Below, one piece after another: positions 1 through 5,822 of a DNA stretch of 5,822 nt; positions within the stretch are counted from its first letter, which is position 1, and each line of letters starts with the position of its first letter. The notes beneath the pieces are model-generated. The model was not told the origin of the DNA, searched no databases, and saw nothing but the letters and a program-made list of their open reading frames with translations. This stretch comes from Hyphomicrobiales bacterium (GTDB taxonomy: Bacteria; Pseudomonadota; Alphaproteobacteria; Rhizobiales; Beijerinckiaceae): the NCBI GenBank assembly GCA_947374125.1, contig CANCAR010000173.1, positions 1 through 5,822 on the forward strand, read 5' to 3'. The position numbers were made by a program, and so were the translations under genes.

Positions 1-793
1 TAATGCGATGCTCGCAGGCATCCTTTTGCATATGTGTCTTGCTCCGATTACCGCCATTGTCGAAAAGCCGATATTGGGTCTTACGATTGTTGCGGTTTGG
101 GCGTTAACGGCGCGAATTAAGCGCGTTTATGCGGTACCAGCGGCTTTCATCACCACCATCATCTTGATCGTTGCAACGGGATCCGGTGCGCCAATCGAGG
201 CTAATGCCCTGTTGCCAAACCCGGTCTTTATAACTCCTGTTTTTTCCTTCTCTGCCTTTATGAGCGTGGGAGTTCCATTGTTTATTGTCACCATGGCATC
301 CCAAAACATACCGGGTATTGCAGTGCTGGCGATTAATGGCTTCAAGCCCGAGCCAAGTCCATTGTTTACCGTGACGGGTCTTTTGACATTATTGTCAGCG
401 CCGTTTGGCGGCCACGCAGTCAATTTAGCGGCCATTACGGCGGCAATGTGTGCTGGTCCGGATGCTCACGCTGACCCTGCAAGGCGCTATTGGGCCGGAA
501 TTTCGTCGGGCGTCATCTATATTCTGTTTGGTCTAATTGCTGGCGGTGCAACTGCCTTGATCAGTTATTCGCCTCCCATCTTGATTGAAGCGGTGGCGGG
601 TTTAGCCCTTATTGGTGCGTTCGGCGCATCCATCCATTCCGCCGTATCCGACCCGAATAAACGCGAAGCCGCGGTCATTACCTTTCTCGTTGCCGCGTCG
701 GGGATGAGCCTTTTTGGAATAGGCGGAGCCTTTTGGGGACTTCTTGCCGGTGGTGCGATGATGGCCATACAACGGGCAGGAAAAGTTGCTTAG
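1..793 (+). CDS. benE: BenE-family benzoate/H+ symporter-like transporter, 5' truncated by window edge
   Basis: This is the C-terminal 263 residues of an inner-membrane secondary transporter of the BenE (benzoate:H+ symporter) family; the reading frame begins at base 2 and ends with TAG at 791-793. The family is usually near 390-400 residues, so roughly a third is missing upstream. The ATG at base 8 is internal, because the frame is open to the edge and the preceding Asn-Ala belongs to a family-like NAMLAGILL stretch. The strongest evidence is the block NLAAITAAMCAGPDAH (bases 422-469), preceded by PFGGHAV and followed by a DPARRYWAG-type segment, which is a hallmark of BenE proteins. The rest is a run of hydrophobic helices with Gly/Ala-rich faces, ending in a GLLAGGAMMA helix and a short basic tail. 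Benzoate is the family's known substrate, but no benzoate-degradation gene is in view, so the actual substrate is uncertain. The family call is firm; the symbol is by family only. Confidence 0.88.
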   Translation, partial: NAMLAGILLHMCLAPITAIVEKPILGLTIVAVWALTARIKRVYAVPAAFITTIILIVATGSGAPIEANALLPNPVFITPVFSFSAFMSVGVPLFIVTMASQNIPGIAVLAINGFKPEPSPLFTVTGLLTLLSAPFGGHAVNLAAITAAMCAGPDAHADPARRYWAGISSGVIYILFGLIAGGATALISYSPPILIEAVAGLALIGAFGASIHSAVSDPNKREAAVITFLVAASGMSLFGIGGAFWGLLAGGAMMAIQRAGKVA

Positions 794-804
794 CAGGTAT
801 TTTG

Positions 805-827
805 CAAGAGAGGGTTTTCCTTTCTTG
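805..827 (+). terminator. Hairpin downstream of the BenE-like gene, possible 3' end or processing structure
   Basis: CAAGAGAGG (805-813) pairs with CCTTTCTTG (819-827) around a five-base GTTTT loop. This gives nine pairs with a single G:U wobble, and a tenth G:U pair (804/828) can be added. It starts 11 bases after the BenE-like stop codon and ends about 60 bases before the aminotransferase start. A run of T after the stem is lacking (TCCCAATTGT follows), so it is not a canonical intrinsic terminator. It may instead mark an RNA 3' end protected from exonucleases, or separate the two transcription units. The pairing is seen directly; the function is inferred. Confidence 0.4.
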
Positions 828-886
828 TCCCAATTGTCTATGCTCGGATGAATATGCCCTGCCATCCAATTTCGGAGTCTTAGATC

Positions 887-2245
887 ATGACTGCGCTGCC
901 CAACTCACTCGCCGCTCGCGATATCGAATATTACTTCCACCCCGTTACGAATGCCCGCCGTCATGAGCAAGTGGGCCCTATGATCATTGCTAAGGGCAAG
1001 GGTGTCTATGTCTACGATGATATGGGCAAGGAATATATCGAAGCCATGGCAGGCCTGTGGAGTGTCGCTGTTGGGTTTGGCGAAGAGCGATTGGTTAAGG
1101 CTGCTACCAAGCAGATGAGCGAATTGCCATTTTATCACTCTTTTTCGCATAAATCGCATCCGACCGCGATCGCGCTCGCTGAGCGTATGGTCAAGATGTC
1201 GCCTGGCAATATGGGCAAGGCTCATTTTGTGAATTCGGGCTCTGAAGCCAATGATACCGTTGTAAAAATGATCTGGTTTTACAACAACGCGCGCGGCAAA
1301 CCCGAAAAGAAGAAGATTATCTCGCGGATCAAGGCCTATCACGGCATTACGATGATGTCGGCAAGCCTGACAGGACTGCCGAACAATCATCGCGATTTTG
1401 ATCTGCCATTCCCGCAAATCAAACACGTTTCTTGCCCTCATCACTATCGCTTCGCGGAAGCAGGTGAGACTGAAGAGGATTTCGCAACGCGTCTTGCGAA
1501 AGAGTTTGAAGATCGGATCCTCGCTGAGGGACCTGAAACGGTCGCCGCCTTCATCGGCGAGCCCGTGATGGGTGCAGGTGGCGTGTTCATTCCACCGCGG
1601 ACCTATTGGCCCAAGATGCAAGACGTTTGCCGCAAATACGATATTCTGATTGTAGCCGATGAGGTGATCAACGGCTTTGGCCGCACGGGCAATACCTGGG
1701 GCTGCGATACCTATGGCCTGACACCCGATATTATGATTTGTTCAAAACAGATCACCTCGTCGTACGTACCGCTGGCTTCGATCACATTTACCAATGAAAT
1801 CTATAATGTGATCGCCGATAACACAGCCAAGATTGGCACCTTTGCTCATGGCTTCACGACCTCAGGCCACCCTCTTGCCATGGCAGTTGCTATGGAAAAT
1901 CTCGATATTATCGAAGAGCGGAACCTGATGGGGCGGGTCAATGAACTCAGCCCGCAATTCCTCAAGCGGCTGCATTCCTTTAAAGATCATCCTTTGGTGG
2001 GTGAGACCCGCGGCGTGGGCCTCATTGGTGCGATCGAACTGGTTGCCGATAAAAAGACGAAGGCAGGCTTTGAAAAGCCCGGTGCAACGGGCCTCAAATT
2101 GGCCGAAATTGGACATGAAGAGGGCGTAATTTTCCGTCCGATCGGCGATATTTTGGCCTTTTGCCCGCCATTGATTATATCCGAGCAACAGATCGATGAT
2201 ATTTTTGACCGCTTTGGTCGTGCGCTTGAGCGTCTTACCGCTTAA
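887..2245 (+). CDS. Class III PLP-dependent aminotransferase (omega-transaminase type)
   Basis: This is a complete 452-residue cytoplasmic fold-type I aminotransferase that moves an amino group from an amine or omega-amino acid to a keto acid such as pyruvate, via bound pyridoxal phosphate. Landmarks appear in the expected order: W58 in MAGLWSV near the active-site entrance; the phosphate-binding GSEAND at 118-123; YHG at 151-153, whose Tyr stacks on the cofactor; ADEVINGFGRTG with D258 for the pyridine nitrogen; Schiff-base K287 in CSKQITSSY; and HGFTTSGHP at 321-329. R417 in FRPIGD sits where (S)-selective omega-transaminases carry the mobile arginine that handles the carboxylate or large substituent. 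Length matches that subgroup (about 450-460). The start at 887 is supported by CGGAG at 873-877, nine bases upstream. It is followed closely by the SDR gene, suggesting co-transcription. The substrate (polyamine, beta-alanine, aryl amine or other) cannot be decided from sequence alone. No key residue is missing. Confidence 0.93.
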   Translation: MTALPNSLAARDIEYYFHPVTNARRHEQVGPMIIAKGKGVYVYDDMGKEYIEAMAGLWSVAVGFGEERLVKAATKQMSELPFYHSFSHKSHPTAIALAERMVKMSPGNMGKAHFVNSGSEANDTVVKMIWFYNNARGKPEKKKIISRIKAYHGITMMSASLTGLPNNHRDFDLPFPQIKHVSCPHHYRFAEAGETEEDFATRLAKEFEDRILAEGPETVAAFIGEPVMGAGGVFIPPRTYWPKMQDVCRKYDILIVADEVINGFGRTGNTWGCDTYGLTPDIMICSKQITSSYVPLASITFTNEIYNVIADNTAKIGTFAHGFTTSGHPLAMAVAMENLDIIEERNLMGRVNELSPQFLKRLHSFKDHPLVGETRGVGLIGAIELVADKKTKAGFEKPGATGLKLAEIGHEEGVIFRPIGDILAFCPPLIISEQQIDDIFDRFGRALERLTA

Positions 2246-2277
2246 GAACAATAACAAAAAAGAACAGGATTAGTCTA

Positions 2278-3036
2278 ATGAGCGGCAACGGTAAAATTGC
2301 GATGATTACGGGCGCGGGATCAGGTATTGGTCGATCTGTTGCTCTGGCCATGATGAAAGAAGGTTATAGCGTTGTGCTGGCTGGACGCAGGCAGGACGCG
2401 CTGGACGAGACGGCGACACTTGGCGCAGCACATGGCGTCCCGACGCTTGCCGTTTCGACGGATCTTGCCAATCCTGACGCTGTCAAAAATCTCTTTGCAA
2501 AGACAAAAGAACGCTTTGGCCGTCTTGATGTGCTATTCAACAATGCTGGTACAAACGCGCCTCCTATTCCGCTTGAGGAACTTAGTTTCGAGCAATGGCA
2601 AACCGTGCTCGGTGCCAATTTGACGGCTGCATTCCTTTGCACCCAGGAAGCTTTCCGGATCATGAAGGATCAGTCGCCACGCGGCGGTCGCATCATTAAC
2701 AATGGATCGGTATCAGCGCAGACGCCACGTCCAAATTCGGCACCGTATACAGCGACGAAGCATGCTATTTCGGGATTAACCAAGTCAACATCGCTTGATG
2801 GTAGGAAATATGACATCGCTTGCGGGCAAATTGACATTGGCAATGCCGCGACAAACATGACGCAAAAGATGAGCACCGGCGTATTACAAGCCGACCTTTC
2901 GATTGCCGCGGAACCGACGATGAACGTCGAAAACGTTGCCAATGCGGTTGTCTTTATGTCGAGCCTTCCGCTTGATGCGAATGTTTCAACAATCACGGTA
3001 ATGGCGACGAAGATGCCGCTTGCCGGCCGTGGCTGA
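2278..3036 (+). CDS. SDR-family NAD(P)-dependent oxidoreductase (classical short-chain dehydrogenase)
   Basis: This is a complete 252-residue classical short-chain dehydrogenase/reductase, a soluble cytoplasmic enzyme interconverting an alcohol and a carbonyl. The Rossmann nucleotide-binding motif TGAGSGIG lies at 11-18, the adenine-side D62 in STDLAN, NNAG at 88-91, the structural/catalytic N114 in GANLTA, and the triad S144, Y157 and K161 (YTATK). After beta-strand 2, the AGRR motif places R37-R38 where NADP(H)-preferring members carry basic residues, so NADP(H) is the likelier cofactor. The post-catalytic segment reads GQIDIGNAAT instead of the common PG motif, and the C-terminus ends MATKMPLAGRG; both are typical of one SDR subgroup. 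The start follows CAGGA at 2265-2269, eight bases upstream, and lies 32 bases after the aminotransferase stop, which suggests an operon. A partner role, acting on the carbonyl product of the transaminase or oxidising the amino alcohol before it, is inference. Substrate unknown. Confidence 0.9.
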   Translation: MSGNGKIAMITGAGSGIGRSVALAMMKEGYSVVLAGRRQDALDETATLGAAHGVPTLAVSTDLANPDAVKNLFAKTKERFGRLDVLFNNAGTNAPPIPLEELSFEQWQTVLGANLTAAFLCTQEAFRIMKDQSPRGGRIINNGSVSAQTPRPNSAPYTATKHAISGLTKSTSLDGRKYDIACGQIDIGNAATNMTQKMSTGVLQADLSIAAEPTMNVENVANAVVFMSSLPLDANVSTITVMATKMPLAGRG

Positions 3037-3080
3037 CCCTGATTTTGATTGCGACTGTAAAATAGAAACGACATTGTGTT

Positions 3081-3111
3081 TAATTGGCGTTGTGTTGGAT
3101 GGTGCCAATTA
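3081..3111. promoter_or_regulatory. Perfect 8-bp inverted repeat upstream of the efflux operon, candidate operator
   Basis: TAATTGGC (3081-3088) and GCCAATTA (3104-3111) are perfect inverted copies separated by 15 bases, with their centre about 77 bases before the adaptor start codon. RND efflux operons are commonly controlled by TetR-, MarR- or LysR-type regulators that bind such dyads near the promoter. The centre-to-centre arm spacing of 23 bases, about two helical turns, would suit a dimeric regulator. As RNA, the arms could also form a stem with two extra G:U pairs inside, but they are AT-rich and no T-run follows, so a terminator for the SDR gene is less likely. I could not assign a convincing -35/-10 pair around it. 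The repeat is seen; its role is inferred. Confidence 0.4.
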
Positions 3112-3172
3112 GCTTTCCACCGATACTGAGAAATCCCTAATCAACCATACTGAATTCCGCAGGAAACTAATT

Positions 3173-4240
3173 ATGCTTTGGAGCCGCTTAACCGCCATCG
3201 CCCTCGTGATAATCGCCGTGGCCTGGATTGCCTCGGGTCAGATGGGTAAAAAAGCAGCACCCGTTGCGACAGGGCCCTTTACCCAAGCAGAAACAAAGCC
3301 GTTTGCTGTAACGGTTCTGCCGGCGACTGTTGAGCCAAGATCCCGCAAGCTTACTTTGTCGGGACGGACTGAAGCGGATGTGAGGACCATGGCCGTTTCG
3401 CGCACCAGCGGTACGGTGACGGTGCTTAAGGTTCGCCGCGGCTCTATTGTTCAGGCTGGCGACATCATTGCTGTTCTTTCAGACGAAGCGAGAGAATCCA
3501 ATGTTGCACAGGCTGCTGCTCGGCTTGAACAGCGCCAGAAAGAATTTGAGGCTAAGCGTTTATTGGTTGAGAGCGGCAATCTCGCAAAGCTTAATCTTTC
3601 TCAATTCGAAGCTGATCTCAAGGGGGCGCAAGCGCTGCTGGCTCAGGCCGAGGCAGAACGCGAGCGCGGTACGGTTCGGGCTCCCGTTTCAGGCGTTATC
3701 AACGAAGTTCCTGCTAATCTAGGCCAAAGCTTGCAGCCCGGCGCACCTGTGGCTGAGGTTATGTCCCTTGACCCCATGTTGGCGGTCGTCGAAATTTCTG
3801 AGCGCCGGTTAAGCGGCGTAAAAGTAGGCGACCGTGCTGACGTGCGGTTTATTGGCGGCGAGGAAATAACGGGGGCGGTCAGGTTTATCTCAAACCGGGC
3901 CAGTCCGCAGACCCGCACCTATCGGATTGACGTCAGTCTCGCTAATCCGAAGGGCAACATTGCCGATGGCGTAACGACCGAAGTAACCCTTTATCTTGCT
4001 CCAGTTAACGCTACAAAAGTCGCTCGTTCGGCATTGACTTTCTCGGCCGAGGGCAAGCTTGGTGTTCGCGTCGTAGGTGACGATAACAAAGTGGGTTTTG
4101 TACCCGTCGGTCTCGTCGAGGACCAAACCGATTATCTTTATGTTTCCGGACTTACGCCTGGCGTAAAGATGATCGTTCAGGGTCAGGATTTCGTCAAAGA
4201 GGGTCAGGTGGTTGAGCCTGTCGCCGCCAAATCATCCTAA
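3173..4240 (+). CDS. RND efflux periplasmic adaptor (membrane fusion protein, AcrA/HlyD-like)
   Basis: This is a complete 355-residue adaptor that links an inner-membrane RND pump to an outer-membrane channel across the periplasm. Residues 5-21 form one N-terminal hydrophobic segment (LTAIALVIIAVAWIASG) that would anchor the protein or be cleaved as a signal. The protein contains no cysteine, so it is not a lipoprotein like E. coli AcrA. Family domains follow in order: first lipoyl half about 72-103 (SGTVTVLKVRRGSIVQAGD); a short helical coiled-coil hairpin about 105-165, rich in Ala/Glu/Gln/Arg; second lipoyl half about 166-197 (TVRAPVSGVINEV); beta-barrel about 200-275; and membrane-proximal domain about 280-350. 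The start is set by AGGA at 3161-3164, eight bases upstream. The pump gene begins 26 bases after its stop, so they are almost certainly co-transcribed. The exported compound is not predictable. The short hairpin resembles MdtA/MexA-type adaptors more than long HlyD-type ones. Confidence 0.92.
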   Translation: MLWSRLTAIALVIIAVAWIASGQMGKKAAPVATGPFTQAETKPFAVTVLPATVEPRSRKLTLSGRTEADVRTMAVSRTSGTVTVLKVRRGSIVQAGDIIAVLSDEARESNVAQAAARLEQRQKEFEAKRLLVESGNLAKLNLSQFEADLKGAQALLAQAEAERERGTVRAPVSGVINEVPANLGQSLQPGAPVAEVMSLDPMLAVVEISERRLSGVKVGDRADVRFIGGEEITGAVRFISNRASPQTRTYRIDVSLANPKGNIADGVTTEVTLYLAPVNATKVARSALTFSAEGKLGVRVVGDDNKVGFVPVGLVEDQTDYLYVSGLTPGVKMIVQGQDFVKEGQVVEPVAAKSS

Positions 4241-4266
4241 TCAGCTTGCTTTAACGGATAAGCGAT

Positions 4267-5822
4267 ATGAAAAACCCAGTCGATTATGCCATTTCCCACG
4301 CAAGGTTGACGCTTGCGGTTCTCGTTTTTCTGCTTCTGGCGGGATTTGTTGCTTATCAGACCATTCCTAAAGAAGCCGAGCCCGACGTCAAAGTTCCGAT
4401 TGTCTATGTGCAGATGTCACAGCGTGGCATTAGCCCGGAGGACGCTGAGCGGCTCCTATTGCGCCCAATGGAAACGCAACTGAAATCGGTTGCGAACGTT
4501 AAAGAAATGCGCTCGACGGCTTTTGAGGGCGGCGGATTTGTTCTGCTTGAATTTGAGGCTGGGTTTGACTCTACTAAAGCCGTTGCTGATGTGCGCGCGA
4601 AAGTGGACGATGCTAAACGCGATTTGCCCAAAGACGCCGATCAGCCTTCGGTTCGAGAAGTTAATCTTTCTCTCTTTCCCGTCCTTGTTGTTGCTTTAAC
4701 CGGTGAAGTACCGGAACGGACGCTGCTTCGTATCGCACGAAATGCAAAAAATTATATTGAGCAGATCCCCGGCGTCTTGTCCGCCGATCTAAGGGGTGCA
4801 CGCGACGAGGTTGTAGAAATCATTGCCGAACCTATGCTTTTGAAAAGCTACGGCATTAGTCTGGATGGTTTGATTGGCGGTGTTAGCCAAAGCAACAGTC
4901 TGGTTGCAGCAGGAGCGCTGGAAGGCGGGACGGGAAGGTTTGCAGTTAAGGTTCCGGCCCTGCTGGAAAAGCCAGAAGATATCCTAAAACTTCCAGTAAG
5001 TGCGTCGGCGGGGGCAAGTGTTGTGCTTGGCGATGTCGCGGAAGTACGCCCAACGTTTAAGGACGCGACATCGATCACGCGTGTTAACGGTAAGCCCGCT
5101 ATCGCGATTGAAGTCTCAAAGCGTACCGGTTCCAATTTGATCGAAACGGTTGATTCCGTAAAATACGTCATCGGTCAATTACAAAAATCGTGGCCGGGTA
5201 CCGTGTCGGTCTCTTTCAGTCAGGATAAATCTAAAACCATCCGTGACATGTTGCATGAGCTGCAAAATAGCGTGATTACGGCCGTGTTGCTGGTTCTAGT
5301 CATCATGATGATGGTGCTCGGCGGTCGTCCATCGCTGTTTATCGGCATTGCCATACCAGGCTCGTTCCTAGCAGGGATTCTTGCCCTTCAAATGGCAGGT
5401 TTGACCGTTAACATCGTTGTGCTTTTTGCGCTCATTCTTGCTGTCGGAATGTTGGTGGATGACGCCATCATTGTTTCTGAATTTGCCGAGCGCCGCATGG
5501 CTGAGGGGATGGATCCGAAGCTCGCCTTCTCGATGGCTGCCAAACGTATGGCAGGCCCCGTGATCGCGGCAACTTTGACGCGCGTTGCGGCATTTTCTCC
5601 TCTCCTTTTCTGGCCCGGTATTGTTGGCCAATTTATGAAATATATGCCTTTGACGCTTATTGCGACGCTATCGGCATCCCTCGTAGTCGCTTTGTTCTTT
5701 ACACCTACGCTCGGGGCTTTACTCGGTAAGGCCGCTGAAAAGCCGCATGATGATCGTGCCAAAGAAAAAGGCACCTATATGCGGATTGTTAGGTTTTGCG
5801 TAAAGCACCCGGGCTTGACCCT
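4267..5822 (+). CDS. RND-family efflux pump inner-membrane permease (AcrB/HAE1-like), 3' truncated by window edge
   Basis: The first 518 codons of a proton-driven RND permease; such proteins are usually about 1020-1050 residues, so roughly half is present and the frame is open to the edge. A first membrane helix (about 13-31) is followed by a large periplasmic porter region (about 32-335) containing the family's EAEPDV and VYVQMSQRGISPEDAE segments. A helix bundle then starts near 336, including VITAVLLVLVIMMMVLGG and, at 383-405, NIVVLFALILAVGMLVDDAI. D398 and D399 there match the adjacent Asp pair of AcrB TM4 (D407/D408) used for proton relay; the partner Lys in TM10 would lie beyond the window. 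The heavy-metal subgroup is unlikely, since the Asp pair and EAEPDV region fit the drug/hydrophobe (HAE) type. The start ATG has only a weak GGA (4256-4258), eight bases upstream, 26 bases after the adaptor stop, so translation may depend partly on the upstream gene. No frameshift is seen. Substrate unknown. Confidence 0.93.
   Translation, partial: MKNPVDYAISHARLTLAVLVFLLLAGFVAYQTIPKEAEPDVKVPIVYVQMSQRGISPEDAERLLLRPMETQLKSVANVKEMRSTAFEGGGFVLLEFEAGFDSTKAVADVRAKVDDAKRDLPKDADQPSVREVNLSLFPVLVVALTGEVPERTLLRIARNAKNYIEQIPGVLSADLRGARDEVVEIIAEPMLLKSYGISLDGLIGGVSQSNSLVAAGALEGGTGRFAVKVPALLEKPEDILKLPVSASAGASVVLGDVAEVRPTFKDATSITRVNGKPAIAIEVSKRTGSNLIETVDSVKYVIGQLQKSWPGTVSVSFSQDKSKTIRDMLHELQNSVITAVLLVLVIMMMVLGGRPSLFIGIAIPGSFLAGILALQMAGLTVNIVVLFALILAVGMLVDDAIIVSEFAERRMAEGMDPKLAFSMAAKRMAGPVIAATLTRVAAFSPLLFWPGIVGQFMKYMPLTLIATLSASLVVALFFTPTLGALLGKAAEKPHDDRAKEKGTYMRIVRFCVKHPGLT

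Noticed and set aside
8..10. ATG at base 8 as the true start of the transporter
   Set aside because: The frame is open to the window edge and the preceding codons (Asn-Ala) fit the conserved family segment; a protein starting here would lack about a third of the family length.
815..844. Possible promoter TTTTCC ... TATGCT upstream of the aminotransferase
   Set aside because: Only three and four of six consensus matches, and the -35-like part lies inside the hairpin; too weak to annotate.
846..867. GGATG/CATCC inverted repeat in the spacer before the aminotransferase
   Set aside because: Only five pairs with a 12-base loop; expected by chance in a spacer of this size.
905..1621. Long open frame (238 codons) on the minus strand inside the aminotransferase gene
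   Set aside because: It lies wholly antisense to a gene with every expected catalytic motif, has no recognisable domain, and its cysteine-, histidine- and arginine-rich makeup is typical of a shadow frame.
3045..3063. TTGATT and TAAAAT as a promoter for the efflux operon
   Set aside because: The two boxes are only seven bases apart, far short of the usual 16-18, and no other convincing pairing was found in the spacer.
5388..5774. Minus-strand open frame opposite the pump's membrane helices
   Set aside because: It is antisense to a clear RND helix bundle and shows no recognisable family; shadow frame.
1..5822. A novel defence, mobile or biosynthetic system
   Set aside because: All five genes belong to common metabolic and transport families with intact motifs, and there are no repeats, transposases, integrases or unexplained coding regions pointing to such a system.

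Overview
The window looks like chromosomal DNA from an alphaproteobacterium. Base composition is balanced (roughly half G+C by eye), genes are tightly packed, and the ribosome-binding sites are of the AGGA/GGAG type. The protein styles also fit: the SDR has an ACGQIDIGNAAT block and a MATKMPLAGRG tail, and the aminotransferase has a SKQITSSYVPLAS lysine block, both of which I associate with Rhizobiales-like genomes. The lineage is inferred from general familiarity, not from a marker gene. All five genes are on the + strand. I see no rRNA, tRNA, CRISPR array, insertion sequence or phage gene.

Layout. Bases 1-793 hold the 3' two thirds of a BenE-family (benzoate/H+ symporter type) membrane transporter whose start lies outside the window. 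A 93-base spacer follows, with a good hairpin at 805-827. Next comes a two-gene unit: a class III PLP aminotransferase (887-2245) and, 32 bases later, a short-chain dehydrogenase/reductase (2278-3036). A 136-base spacer (3037-3172) contains a perfect 8-bp inverted repeat (3081-3111). The last unit is an RND-type efflux system: the periplasmic adaptor (3173-4240) and, 26 bases later, the inner-membrane proton-driven pump (4267 to the window end, about the first half of the protein). No outer-membrane channel gene or dedicated regulator is visible.

How they may work together. The aminotransferase and SDR are probably co-transcribed. Together they could convert an amine to a carbonyl compound and then reduce or oxidise a carbonyl/alcohol, but the substrate cannot be read from the sequence. 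The adaptor and pump form one export machine that would work with an outer-membrane channel encoded elsewhere. The BenE-like importer is probably a separate transcription unit. I found no previously undescribed system; the two intergenic structures are the items most worth a second look.
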